The notes beneath the pieces are model-generated. The model was not told the origin of the DNA. It saw only the letters and a program-made list of their open reading frames with translations, and made no database searches. Position numbers and translations under genes: made by a program. Of a stretch of DNA of 64,000 bases, positions 48,450 through 57,356 are shown one piece after another. Source of the DNA: SCUS01 sp966211675 (GTDB lineage Bacteria; Myxococcota_A; Polyangia; Polyangiales; Ga0077539). Numbering within the stretch: the stretch's first letter is position 1; each line of letters starts with the position of its first letter. Location of the stretch: the NCBI GenBank assembly GCA_966211675.1, contig CBIHPK010000010.1:19300-83299 (forward strand), given 5' to 3'.

Positions 48450-50045
48450 CTACGGAGCTCGCGCCGTCCAGAGCTCGACCAGCGCCTCGCCGTCGGGCTG
48501 CCGGAGCGTGCGCACCCGCCGCAGCTCCGTGAGGTCGGGCGCGCGCATCCGCGCGGTGAGCGCCTCATTGGCGAGCACGTCGGTGCGCGGCCAGAAGCCC
48601 GGCGCGAAGAGCCCGTCGGCCCAGCGGACGAAGAGCAGCCGCTCGCCCGAGCGCAGCGAGAGCGGGGCGAGGTTGAGCTCGACCACGCGATGCCCGTGCG
48701 CCGCGTTGGCGAAGTAGATCGCGTGGAAGACGTAGTCCGCGGTCACCACCGTCACCGGGGCGCCGCCGTCGAGGGAGCTCGCCTCGGCGATGATCTGGTC
48801 GACCACCGAGACGTCGCGCGCGGTCACCTTCCAGCGTCGGCCACCGGCTCCGTCGTGGTCGAGGAAGACCCCGCGGTCGGGCCCTCCTCCGTAGAGGAAC
48901 CACTCCGCCCCGCGGCGCGTGGGGCCGAGCGCGAGGGCGACTACGGCGGCGAGGGCGATCCATCGGAGCCGCGTGGCGGCGAGGGAGGCGACGAGCAGGG
49001 CGGCCGGCGCGAGCAGCACGAAGCCGTAGCGCTCGGCGTCGACCGCGGGCATGTGCCACTGGCGCATCGGCGCGAGCAGCAGCGGCAGGCCCACCAGCGC
49101 CACCGCGAGGTGCGGGAGCGCCAGTCGACGCAGCGGGTCTCGACCGCGGGCGATAGCGAGCGCGACGAGGCCCACGGCGAGGGCGCCCGAGAGGAGCTCG
49201 AGGGCGAAGGGGAGCGTGGCGGTGGTGAAGTCTCGGAGGGTGGCCTCGCCGGAGAGCACGCCCGCGAGGGTGCGGGCGAAGACCTGGAGGCGCGCTCCGA
49301 GGTGGTCGAGCTGGGCGCTGGGACGGGTGCTGCCGTGCTGCGCGACGTGCGCGGCGCCGAGGGCGATGGGCGCGACGTGGGCGGCGGCGAGCAGGGCCGC
49401 GACCAGGGTCGAGCGCTCGCGGAGGCGGGCGCGGGAGACCGGGTCGGAGACGAGCTGGAGAGCGACGCCGAGCGCGGGGATCAGCGCGAGCGGAGAGAAC
49501 TGGAATCCCAGGGCGATGCACTGCCCGCAGGCCACCCGCCACCAGGGGGAGCGCGGGGAGGGGAGGGTCCAGGCGCGGTGGGCGAGCAGGGGCGCGAGGG
49601 CTGCGAGGGAGAGCGAGAGCGCGTAGGGGGTGACGACGTTGCGGCTCCAGAGCACCGACCAGGGGTGCACCGCCAGCAGCGACGCGAGCACCAGCGCCGG
49701 GAGGGGGCCCGCGAGGCGACGGGCGAGCAGGGCGACGGCGAGGATGCCGACGACGCTGGCGGCGACCGGGACGCTACGGGCGCTGGTGATGGAGTCGCCG
49801 AAGAGGCGCATCGCGAGGGCCATCATCCAGGCGAAGAGGTCGGTCACGAAGCGCGCGTCGGGCGGCAGCGGGACCGCCCGTCCATGGGCCCGCTCCCACG
49901 CCGCCAGCAGCCAGTTGCCCTCGTCGTGCGCGGCGTTGGGGAGGCTCGCGAGCCTCGGGACCCGCAGCGCCAGCGAGCCCATGGCCACCATCGCGAGGCC
50001 CGCTGCGAAGGGCCACCGGGGGGGCGGGGGAGGGCGGTCGGTCAC
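48450..50045 (-). CDS. GT39/ArnT-like polytopic membrane glycosyltransferase
   Basis: A 531-residue protein from GTG 50045. About ten hydrophobic helices span residues 10-400, with an early periplasmic loop holding AAHDEGNWLLAAW, the Asp-Glu pair typical of dolichyl/undecaprenyl-phosphate-sugar transferases, and FVTDLFAWMMALAMRLFGDS. The C-terminal soluble part has a Rossmann-like element (GAPVTVVTADYVFHAIYFA). It probably transfers a sugar from a lipid carrier on the outer face of the inner membrane. The start overlaps the stop of the gene upstream (GTGA, 50042-50045), showing coupling with the small membrane protein. The longer frame to 50681 would cover that gene and is rejected. Confidence 0.83.
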   Translation of the reverse strand: MTDRPPPPPRWPFAAGLAMVAMGSLALRVPRLASLPNAAHDEGNWLLAAWERAHGRAVPLPPDARFVTDLFAWMMALAMRLFGDSITSARSVPVAASVVGILAVALLARRLAGPLPALVLASLLAVHPWSVLWSRNVVTPYALSLSLAALAPLLAHRAWTLPSPRSPWWRVACGQCIALGFQFSPLALIPALGVALQLVSDPVSRARLRERSTLVAALLAAAHVAPIALGAAHVAQHGSTRPSAQLDHLGARLQVFARTLAGVLSGEATLRDFTTATLPFALELLSGALAVGLVALAIARGRDPLRRLALPHLAVALVGLPLLLAPMRQWHMPAVDAERYGFVLLAPAALLVASLAATRLRWIALAAVVALALGPTRRGAEWFLYGGGPDRGVFLDHDGAGGRRWKVTARDVSVVDQIIAEASSLDGGAPVTVVTADYVFHAIYFANAAHGHRVVELNLAPLSLRSGERLLFVRWADGLFAPGFWPRTDVLANEALTARMRAPDLTELRRVRTLRQPDGEALVELWTARAP

Positions 50046-50587
50046 CGGCGGCGAGGGGGCAGCATGGCCGCGAGCTCTCGCGCGAACCCATCGGCGGGAG
50101 AGATCACCGTGCGGTCTTCGGAGACGGTCCAGCGGGCCTCCCTCGCTCGGCCTCCCTCGTGAGAGCGGAAGACCACCACGCAGCCGGAGCCCCCGTCGCC
50201 CGGGGCGTCGGCGGTCCAGCCGTCGGCGACGAAGCGACCCCGGCGAGCGCGCTCGGCGTAGGCCAGCAGCGCCTCGGTGCTGGTCAGACGGAAGGCGCCC
50301 CGCCACTCCTGCACCAGCGCCACGTCGCTCACCCGGCAGCCGGGCGCGATGGCCTCCCGCTGCGACGGGGTCACCGCCAGCATCGGGGCGTCGCGGCCGG
50401 TGAGCGCCGTGGCGTTGAGCCGCGTCGTGTGGGGCGTCTCCGAGGGCTGCGAGAAGGGGTTCTCGGGCATCCACTGGAGGATCACCGCGACCGCGGCCAC
50501 GAGCACCCCGAAGCCCACGATGGCGTACCAGGCCTGCGCCCGCTGCTGCTGCTCCTTGCGTTCGTACTCGTCGCTCGGACCCGACAT
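50042..50587 (-). CDS. Single-pass membrane protein of unknown function
   Basis: About 181 residues from ATG 50587; GTG 50608 would add seven. A short hydrophilic, Gln/Glu/Lys-rich N-terminus (SDEYERKEQQQRAQA) precedes one helix (AWYAIVGFGVLVAAVAVILQW), and a periplasmic domain of about 130 residues follows with one Cys pair (PGCRVSD, SGCVVVF). The domain alternates short strands and helices and was not recognised. It overlaps the following GT39-like gene by 4 bp (GTGA), so the two are made together; it may be a partner or substrate-presentation subunit. Divergent from pepF with a 78-bp gap. Confidence 0.78.
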   Translation of the reverse strand: MSGPSDEYERKEQQQRAQAWYAIVGFGVLVAAVAVILQWMPENPFSQPSETPHTTRLNATALTGRDAPMLAVTPSQREAIAPGCRVSDVALVQEWRGAFRLTSTEALLAYAERARRGRFVADGWTADAPGDGGSGCVVVFRSHEGGRAREARWTVSEDRTVISPADGFARELAAMLPPRRR

Positions 50588-50664
50588 CGCTCCCAGCGAC
50601 TCTGCCACGAACCCCCGGCGGACCGCGCGTCGACTCTCTTACGTCCTGCGGTATACCCCTCCCG

Positions 50665-52443
50665 GTGAGCACCACCCCCACCTCGCCGCCCCGCTGGAAC
50701 CTCTCGGACCTCTACGCCTCGGTCAGCGATCCCGCCCTCGACGCGGACCTCGACACCGCCCTTCGCCTCGCCTCCGCGCTCGCCGCCACCTACCGCGACC
50801 GCGTGGCCTCGCTCGACGGCACCACCCTCGCGGCGATGCTCCGCGACTACGAGGCCGCCCTCGCGGTGACCTATCGCCCGCAGATGTTCGCCAACCTCGC
50901 GCTCTCCACCGAAGCCCTCGACGAGCCCACCCGGGCGCTGCACTCCAAGGTGGGCGAGCGCTCCAACGGGGTGTTCAACCAGCTCCGCTTCGTCGACCTC
51001 GAGCTCGGCCGCGCGCCCATCGAGGTGTGCGACCGATGGCTCGCCGACCCGGCGCTCGCCAGCTACCGGCACCACCTGGCGCGAGCCCGCGACGCGGCGC
51101 CGCACAGCCTGCCCAGTCCGGTCGAGGAGGCCCTCTCGACCAAGGACCTCACCGGCCGGCGCGCCTGGACGCAGCTCTACGACGAGCTCCTCGCGGCCTG
51201 GCGCTTCACCGTCGAGGTGAACGGCGAGCCTCGCACGCTCACCCTCGCGGACGCCCGCTCGCTGCGCGAAGACCCGGACCGCGAGGTGCGCCGCCGCGCC
51301 ACCGTCGCCCTCCAGGATCAGCTCGCCCAGAGCGCCCCCACCCTCGGCTTCATCATCAACACCCTCTACCAGGACCACCGCCTGGAGAACGGCCTCCGAG
51401 GGCACGCCGATCCGGTCGCTCCGACCATGATCGACGACGAGCTCTCCCGCCCGGTGCTCGACGCGCTGATGACCGCCGTCGAGGCGCACTACCCCGTGGC
51501 GCAGCGCTACTTCCGCTGGAAGGCCGCGAGCCTCGGGCTCCCGGTGCTGGAGGGCCACGACGTGCTCGCGCCGCAGGCCCACGGCGACCGCGAGGCCTCG
51601 TGGGAGACCGCGCGCTCGGAGGTGCTGCGGGCCTTCGAGGACCTCGACCCGGGCGTCGCCGAGCTGGCCGGGAGGTTCTTCACCGAGGGGCGCATCGACG
51701 CCGAGCCGCGGCAGGGAAAGCGCGACGGGGCCTTCTGCGCGGGGATGATCCCGGGCGTGGCGCCGAGGGTGCTGGTGAACCACCACGGGCGCATCCGGGA
51801 CGTCTTCACCCTGGCGCACGAGCTCGGCCACGGGGTGCACTTCGCGCTCGCGGGCAAGCAGTCGCTGCTCAACTACTGGCCGACGAGCCCGATGGCCGAG
51901 ACCGCGAGCGTGTTCGGCGAGCTGGTGCTGGGGCGCAACCTGCTGGCGCACGAGACCGACCCCGCGGCCCGCAACGCCATGCGGGCGTCGAGGGTGGAGG
52001 ACGCGCTCGGGACGATCCACCGGCAGGTGGCCTTCACCCGCTACGAGCTGAGGGTGCACGAGGCCAGGGCCGAGGGGGTGGTGCCCGTCGAGGACATCTC
52101 CGCCATCTGGACCGGCGAGATGGACCGGCTCTACGGCGACTCCGTGCGGCGCACCGAGCGCGATCGCTTCGGCTGGGGGGCGATTCCCCACCTCGTCCAC
52201 TACCGCTTCTACTGCTACTCGTACGCCTTCGGTCAGCTGCTGGTCTTCGCGCTCTATGACCTCTGGGAGCGGGAGGGCGCGGCCTTCGTCCCGAAGTACC
52301 TCCGCCTGCTGGAGAGCGGCGGGCGAGACCGCCCGGAGGCCCTGCTCTCGGAGCTCGGTCTCGACGTGCGCGACCCGGCCTTCTGGTCGCGCGGCCTCGC
52401 GGTGGTCACCCGCATGGTCGACGACCTCGTGGCAGGCGGCTGA
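50665..52443 (+). CDS. pepF: M3-family oligoendopeptidase F
   Basis: A 592-residue cytosolic metallopeptidase that trims short peptides. The gluzincin motif HELGH (385-389) supplies the two zinc-binding histidines and the catalytic Glu, and a third ligand Glu is in ETASVFGELV about 25 residues later. The C-terminal HYRFYCYSYAFGQLLVFALY block is characteristic of PepF. Length (about 600) is normal. It starts at GTG 50665. The 5' neighbour is divergent. It is not clearly in an operon; a hairpin follows at 52496. The substrate preference of this clade (7-17-residue peptides) is known from family members, not seen here. Confidence 0.93.
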   Translation: MSTTPTSPPRWNLSDLYASVSDPALDADLDTALRLASALAATYRDRVASLDGTTLAAMLRDYEAALAVTYRPQMFANLALSTEALDEPTRALHSKVGERSNGVFNQLRFVDLELGRAPIEVCDRWLADPALASYRHHLARARDAAPHSLPSPVEEALSTKDLTGRRAWTQLYDELLAAWRFTVEVNGEPRTLTLADARSLREDPDREVRRRATVALQDQLAQSAPTLGFIINTLYQDHRLENGLRGHADPVAPTMIDDELSRPVLDALMTAVEAHYPVAQRYFRWKAASLGLPVLEGHDVLAPQAHGDREASWETARSEVLRAFEDLDPGVAELAGRFFTEGRIDAEPRQGKRDGAFCAGMIPGVAPRVLVNHHGRIRDVFTLAHELGHGVHFALAGKQSLLNYWPTSPMAETASVFGELVLGRNLLAHETDPAARNAMRASRVEDALGTIHRQVAFTRYELRVHEARAEGVVPVEDISAIWTGEMDRLYGDSVRRTERDRFGWGAIPHLVHYRFYCYSYAFGQLLVFALYDLWEREGAAFVPKYLRLLESGGRDRPEALLSELGLDVRDPAFWSRGLAVVTRMVDDLVAGG

Positions 52444-52495
52444 TCGCCACCCGCTGGTCCTTCGCGAAGCGCGCCCCATATTCCCGGTGCGTGCG

Positions 52496-52515
52496 GAAGG
52501 CCCGGTGGGGCCTTC
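52496..52515. terminator. Perfect 8-bp hairpin after pepF without a U-run
   Basis: gaaggccc-ggtg-gggccttc is a perfect 8-bp stem with a tetraloop, 53 bp after the pepF stop and 29 bp before the next gene. It is followed by gtctcgctga, so it lacks the U-tract of a classical terminator. Confidence 0.4.
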
Positions 52516-52543
52516 GTCTCGCTGATGGGAGCAGTGATGGGCC

Positions 52544-53125
52544 ATGCGCCACGTCTTCATCGGTTCGCTCTTCGCGGCACTGATCGCGACGGCTTCGTCC
52601 TGGGCGGTGGCTGATCCGCGTCCCCGACCGCCGTCGCCCCCGGCGGTCGCTCCGACGCCGCAGCCGACCCGGCCGGAGATCGTCCCGATGAGCGCGGCGG
52701 AGACCGCGGGGATGCTCCGGCGGCTGCGCATCTACATGCTGCGCGCCCCAAACGCCTCGACCGCCTTCGGCTCCATCGGAGCGGGGCCGCAGATCTGGTT
52801 CGTGCTCCCGAGCTGCCGCGCCCGGCAGCCGGACGACCCGAGGGACTACTGCCCCATCGAGCGCCTCGACGTCACGGCCCTCCACGGGGCGGTGGTCGCG
52901 GGGCCGATGACCACGGTGATGGATGGCGAGGTTCCACGGAGGGTGCAGGCCTTTTCGACCGCGGCGGGCACCGACCTGCTCCGGGTGCGGCTCATCAGCC
53001 CGGACGGCCTCACCCGCTTCGAGGCGGTGGTGCCAGTGGCGGACCTCGGCGACCTCGCGGCCCCGGAGGGTCGCCCGACGCCCACCGGCTTCACCATCGA
53101 CTTCACGCAGTACCCGGGGCGGTAG
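52544..53125 (+). CDS. Exported protein of unknown function
   Basis: A 193-residue secreted protein: signal peptide HVFIGSLFAALIATASSWAVA with a cleavage site after Ala-X-Ala, then a Pro-rich linker (about 25-45). A compact beta-rich domain of about 140 residues follows, with two Cys (LPSCRARQ, DYCPIERL) that may pair. The segment TSMLRRLRIYM-like helix (AAETAGMLRRLRIYMLRAP) begins the domain. No family was recognised and no lipobox is present. Convergence or operon partners are lacking; the next gene begins 63 bp downstream on the same strand, but no overlap ties them. Confidence 0.78.
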   Translation: MRHVFIGSLFAALIATASSWAVADPRPRPPSPPAVAPTPQPTRPEIVPMSAAETAGMLRRLRIYMLRAPNASTAFGSIGAGPQIWFVLPSCRARQPDDPRDYCPIERLDVTALHGAVVAGPMTTVMDGEVPRRVQAFSTAAGTDLLRVRLISPDGLTRFEAVVPVADLGDLAAPEGRPTPTGFTIDFTQYPGR

Positions 53126-53188
53126 CCATGACCTGATCGCGGGCGGTTGATGACTCCGCCGCGGTGATGGTCTATTCCGCGCCCCTCT

Positions 53189-54670
53189 ATGGAGAACTTG
53201 GACGTGGCGCAGGACGGCATCGGCTCGGGCGAGAAGCCCAGGATCGTGGGGACCCGGGAAGACGAGGCGTGGCGGGCCTACTTCGAGCGCAGCGCCGTCG
53301 AGGAGCCTCGCTTCTCCTTCGGCGTGCACTACCTCCGCAACGACGTGGCCGAGACCATGGCGCGCGCGATCCCGAAGGACGCCCGCGTGCTGGAGGTCGG
53401 ATCGGGTCCGGGCGACACCCTCGCGAGGCTGCCCAACGCGGTGCGCGACGGGGTCGACCCCATCGCCGCCGCGGTCGAGCACGCGAGGCGCAAGCACCCG
53501 GGGCTCAACCTCCGCGAGGAGGACGCCCTCACCATGCGCCTCGACGAGCGCTACGACGCGATCATCTGCGACCGCCTCGTGCACAGCGTCCCGGACATCC
53601 AGCGCCTGCTGGAGAACCTCTCGCGGCACTTGAGCCCCGGCGGCCGGATCTTCCTCACCTGTTACAACTACCTCTGGGAGGTGGCGCTCCGGGCGGGCGA
53701 GCTCGCGGGCTTCAAGCTCCCCACCCCTCCGGCCAACTGGCTCGGTGAGTCGGACCTGAAGAACCTCTTCGAGATCGCCGGCCTCGAGGTCGTGAAGCTC
53801 GAAGACCGGATGCTGCTTCCCGTGCCGGTGCCCGGCGTCGCGGGGCTGCTCAACAAGTACGTCTCCAAGCTGCCGCTGGTGCGCCGCACCTCGATGTACC
53901 GGCTCTACGTGCTGCGCCGCCGCGGCGAGGCCGTGCTGCCGAAGGCCCTCCCGAAGGTCAGCGTGGTGGTGCCCGCCCGCAACGAGGCGGGGAACATCCC
54001 CAAGATCATCGAGCGCACCCCGGTGATGGGCTCGGAGACGGAGCTCATCTTCGTCGAGGGCGGCAGCAAGGACGACACCCGCGGCACCATCGAGCGAGCC
54101 ATCGCGGACTACCGCGGGCCGCTGAAGCTGTCGGTCTACGGCCAGACCGGCAAGGGCAAGGGAGACGCCGTGCGCGTGGGCTTCCGCGAGGCCACCGGGG
54201 ACATCCTGATGATCCTCGACGCCGACATGACCGTGCCGCCGGAGGACCTGCCGAAGTTCTACGACGTGATGGTCGGGGGCCTGAGCGACTACGTGCAGGG
54301 CACGAGGCTCGTCTACCCGATGGAGGCCGAGGCGATGCGCTTCCTCAACAAGCTCGGCAACATCGGCTTCAGCAAGCTCTTCACCTACCTGCTCAACCAG
54401 CCGCTGAAGGACACCCTCTGCGGCACCAAGGTGCTCTGGGCGCAGGACTACGCGCGCCTCGCCGCCAACCGCGCCTACTTCGGCGACTTCGATCCCTTCG
54501 GCGACTTCGACCTCATCTTCGGGGCGTCGAAGCTCAACCTGAAGATCCTCGAGATCCCCATCCGCTACCGCGACCGCACCTACGGCGAGACCAACATCTC
54601 GCGCTTCCGCCACGGCTGGCTGCTCCTGCAGATGTCCGCCGTCGCCGCGACCAAGCTCAAGTTCACCTGA
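53189..54670 (+). CDS. Fusion of SAM-dependent methyltransferase and family 2 glycosyltransferase
   Basis: A 493-residue protein. Residues about 45-170 are a class I methyltransferase with motif I VLEVGSGPGD (67-76), acidic residue in GVDPIAAAV and the motif around DRLVHSV. After a linker, about 255-480 is a GT2 domain: KVSVVVPARNEAGNIP, then the metal-binding DAD (344-346, ILDADMTVP), and GDFDPFGDFDLIFGASKLNL typical of dolichol-phosphate-sugar-synthase-like enzymes. No transmembrane helix is present. It may modify and transfer the same sugar or act on a lipid-linked intermediate. Start ATG 53189; GTG 53204 has a better-placed GGAG. It overlaps the convergent glycosylase gene by 8 bp. Confidence 0.87.
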   Translation: MENLDVAQDGIGSGEKPRIVGTREDEAWRAYFERSAVEEPRFSFGVHYLRNDVAETMARAIPKDARVLEVGSGPGDTLARLPNAVRDGVDPIAAAVEHARRKHPGLNLREEDALTMRLDERYDAIICDRLVHSVPDIQRLLENLSRHLSPGGRIFLTCYNYLWEVALRAGELAGFKLPTPPANWLGESDLKNLFEIAGLEVVKLEDRMLLPVPVPGVAGLLNKYVSKLPLVRRTSMYRLYVLRRRGEAVLPKALPKVSVVVPARNEAGNIPKIIERTPVMGSETELIFVEGGSKDDTRGTIERAIADYRGPLKLSVYGQTGKGKGDAVRVGFREATGDILMILDADMTVPPEDLPKFYDVMVGGLSDYVQGTRLVYPMEAEAMRFLNKLGNIGFSKLFTYLLNQPLKDTLCGTKVLWAQDYARLAANRAYFGDFDPFGDFDLIFGASKLNLKILEIPIRYRDRTYGETNISRFRHGWLLLQMSAVAATKLKFT

Positions 54671-55268
54671 GCCGCCTCCGGGGCGCGACGCGCGCCCGCC
54701 ATCGCCACTCCAGCGCCACGTCCTCGGGCCTCCCCACCACGCCGATGCGCGGTCCCACCAGCACGTCGGCGTCGGCCGTGGGGCGCCCTTCGTGCAGGGA
54801 GATCGCCGTGGAGGTCACCACGTCGAGGCCGTCCCAGGAGCGGTCGATGCCGAGCGCGCGGCACAGGCTCCCGGGGCCCGCGCAGAGCTTCGCGTCGGGG
54901 GCCTTCGGACCTCGCCGCTCCCTCATCAGCTCGAGGCCCTCGACGGGCTCCAGCGCCCGGATCAGCACCGCCGCCCCGTCGCCCTCGCAGACCACGTTCA
55001 TGCAGTAGTGCATGCCGTAGATGAAGTAGACGTAGAGCCCGCCCGGGGGGCCGAACATCGTGGCGGTGCGCGCCGTGCGCCCACGCGAGGAGTGGCTGCA
55101 CGAGTCCGTGGGGCGGTAGGCCTCGGCCTCCAGGATGCGCCCCGCGGTGACGCCCTCCGCGGTGCTCGTGCGGATCACCCGGCCCAGCAGGTCTCTTGCG
55201 ACCACCAGGGCGTCGCGAGCAAAGAACTCCCTCGGCAGCCGATCGGGCTCGTAGCGGCGAGACACCAT
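54663..55268 (-). CDS. 3-methyladenine DNA glycosylase (AAG/MPG family)
   Basis: A 201-residue base-excision enzyme of the eukaryotic-type alkyladenine glycosylase family, removing alkylated or deaminated purines. Landmarks are LPREFFARDALVVARDLLGR, ILEAEAYRPTDS with the catalytic Glu, FGPPGGLYVYFIYGMHYCMN with the base-flipping Tyr region, and LCAGPGSLCRALGI near the C-terminus. Length is normal for a bacterial member. Start ATG 55268 was chosen since the longer frame runs into the divergent lipoprotein gene. It is convergent with the methyltransferase-glycosyltransferase gene (8-bp tail overlap) and is probably monocistronic. Confidence 0.92.
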   Translation of the reverse strand: MVSRRYEPDRLPREFFARDALVVARDLLGRVIRTSTAEGVTAGRILEAEAYRPTDSCSHSSRGRTARTATMFGPPGGLYVYFIYGMHYCMNVVCEGDGAAVLIRALEPVEGLELMRERRGPKAPDAKLCAGPGSLCRALGIDRSWDGLDVVTSTAISLHEGRPTADADVLVGPRIGVVGRPEDVALEWRWRARVAPRRRLR

Positions 55269-55341
55269 GCGAACTGAAGCGTGGTCGAGGGAGGGGACGG
55301 CTGCAACGAGGAGCGTTCTGGAGGGTGTTAGCGTCGCCGCG

Positions 55342-57294
55342 ATGACGCCACGGTCCGCCCTGCTCGCCCTCGCGCTGGTCGCCTGCTCGCCCTCACCCTC
55401 GGCGCCCGACGCCTCGCCCGCCGTGGACGCCGCGATGGACGTCGCCCCGCTCGACGCCGCGGCCGACGCCGCGCTCCCCGAGGACGCTCCGACCGACACC
55501 TCCGTCGTCGCGCCCGCGGACGTCCCGGTCGATTCCCCATCGGGCTGCACGGGGCCCGACGTGGCCGACCTGATCCGCGCGCTGCGCGCCCCGCGACCGG
55601 AGGGCGTGAGCGCCGTCGCCGCGCCGGGGATGCGCTTCGAGGACCTGCGCTCCCGCTTCGACGCGACGCCCGATGCGATGACGATCCTCGCGCGGGCCCG
55701 AGTGACGGCGAGGCGCTCGGTGCCCACGCTCGCGGCGGGCGACAGCGCCAGCTACCAGACCGTCGCCTCGCTCGCCCTCGCGGCGGCCCTGGTCGCCTGG
55801 CACGACCGCGACGCCACCGCCGCGCGCACGGCGCTCCAGACGCTCTCCGTGACCGCCGTCGCGCCCTCGTGGTTCGCCACGGCGGTGGAGGTTCCGATCT
55901 ATGTGGGCGCGTCGCTGGTCGACCTCGCGGCCGCGGCGGACCTGCTCTCCGCCTCGACGCTCTCCGCCGCCGAGGTCGCGATGGCGAGGGCCTACGTCGG
56001 TCGCGCGGCCGCGGGCGCCGAGGCGTGGCTCCAGGGCGGGGGATTGATCTTCATGGCCTTCCACCGGGACAACCACGGGATGCGCCTCGGCGCGGGGCTC
56101 GCGACCGCCGCCATGATCGCGCCCTCGGATGCGGTGAGCGACGAGACGCTCGCCTACGCGCTCGCGCACATGGACGCGTCGATGGAGCACCAGACCGGCG
56201 GCGCTCAGGGGTGGGCCGAGGGGTCGACCTACTTCGAGTACGCCTTCGAGGTCGCGGCCCCCGCGCTCGCCGCCATCGACCGCGCGTGGACCGGCGCCGC
56301 GGCCCGCTGCGTCCGCTGCGAGCACCACGCGTACTCCGTGTGCGCCATGAGCCCGTCGCCCATCGTGCGCCCCTCGCAGGACCCCCGCGTCCTCGACCTC
56401 GTTCGCTGGAGCGCCTCGCTCGAGACCCGCGCCGGGTGGCTGCACCCCATCGACGACAGCCGGCTCATGGGCCTCCCCGCGCCGCTCCTCGAGAGGCTCG
56501 CGGGCGCTCGTCGCTACGCCCGATGGTCCGTCGACGGCTTCACCGGCAGCCTCGGCGGCTCGGTGAACGTCGGGCCCCTCGTCGCCCTCGCGCTGGCCTC
56601 GCCGGAGCTCCCGGCGGCTGATCCTCTCGTCACCGCGTGGCCCGTCGCGGGCACCGCTCGCCTCGACGCGACGGCCCCCTCCGGAGCGCCCATCGAGGCC
56701 CTGCTCATCGCCGAGCACGGCGTCGCCAACGGGGGCGGCGGCCACGAGCGACCCGACACCCTCGCGCTCACGGTGGTCGTCGACGGCGCCCTGATGATCG
56801 GCGCCTCGGGCTATCGCAGCTACGACACGCGCGCCCCGCTCGCTCGCGCCGACGCCCACAGCGAGCTCACCGTGGAGGGCGTCCTGCCTCGCGACCTCGG
56901 CGCAGGGGAGGGCGGGCCCGAGGCGACGCTCACGGCCGGGGGCGGCGGGGCGAGCGGGAGCTTCTCCCGCGATGGGGTCTCGGTCACCCGGGCGCTTTCC
57001 TTCGAGGCCGGGACGCTGGTGGTGCGCGACCGGGTCGAGCTGACCGAACCGCGCGACGTGGCCTGGCACTGGCACCTCCGCGGCGCCCTCGACGCGGATC
57101 GCTGGTCCTGGGCGGTGGGCACCCGGCGTTGCGAGGCGACGCAATCCGGCGTGGCGCTGACCGTCGCGAGGGAGACGGCGCCCGACTACGACGACTACTC
57201 GCGGATGGTCCTGCACCCGGTGGTGCGCCAGTCGGCGAGGCTCCCGGCGGGGAGGCACGAGCTCACGACCCGCATCGCCTGCGCGGTGAGGTGA
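55342..57294 (+). CDS. Heparinase II/III-like polysaccharide lyase lipoprotein
   Basis: A 650-residue lipoprotein from ATG 55342, with signal SALLALALVACS and an Asp/Ala/Pro-rich linker to about residue 65. A helical (alpha/alpha) toroid follows with FHRDNHGMRLGAGLATAAMI, the Asn-His pair typical of the active-site groove, and WAEGSTYFEYAFE. The C-terminal part is a beta-sandwich with GGGGHERPDTLALTVVVDG and ASGYRSYDT, matching the heparinase II/III C-terminal signature in which the His binds metal. Family members cleave uronic-acid polysaccharides by beta-elimination, so it may process matrix or prey glycan outside the cell. The substrate is unknown and part of the catalytic set could not be placed. 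Confidence 0.75.
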   Translation: MTPRSALLALALVACSPSPSAPDASPAVDAAMDVAPLDAAADAALPEDAPTDTSVVAPADVPVDSPSGCTGPDVADLIRALRAPRPEGVSAVAAPGMRFEDLRSRFDATPDAMTILARARVTARRSVPTLAAGDSASYQTVASLALAAALVAWHDRDATAARTALQTLSVTAVAPSWFATAVEVPIYVGASLVDLAAAADLLSASTLSAAEVAMARAYVGRAAAGAEAWLQGGGLIFMAFHRDNHGMRLGAGLATAAMIAPSDAVSDETLAYALAHMDASMEHQTGGAQGWAEGSTYFEYAFEVAAPALAAIDRAWTGAAARCVRCEHHAYSVCAMSPSPIVRPSQDPRVLDLVRWSASLETRAGWLHPIDDSRLMGLPAPLLERLAGARRYARWSVDGFTGSLGGSVNVGPLVALALASPELPAADPLVTAWPVAGTARLDATAPSGAPIEALLIAEHGVANGGGGHERPDTLALTVVVDGALMIGASGYRSYDTRAPLARADAHSELTVEGVLPRDLGAGEGGPEATLTAGGGGASGSFSRDGVSVTRALSFEAGTLVVRDRVELTEPRDVAWHWHLRGALDADRWSWAVGTRRCEATQSGVALTVARETAPDYDDYSRMVLHPVVRQSARLPAGRHELTTRIACAVR

Positions 57295-57356
57295 GCGCTC
57301 GCGGCGCGGCCCGGGTGGACGCTCCACGCCCACCTCGGATAGACGGTGGGGCGCGC

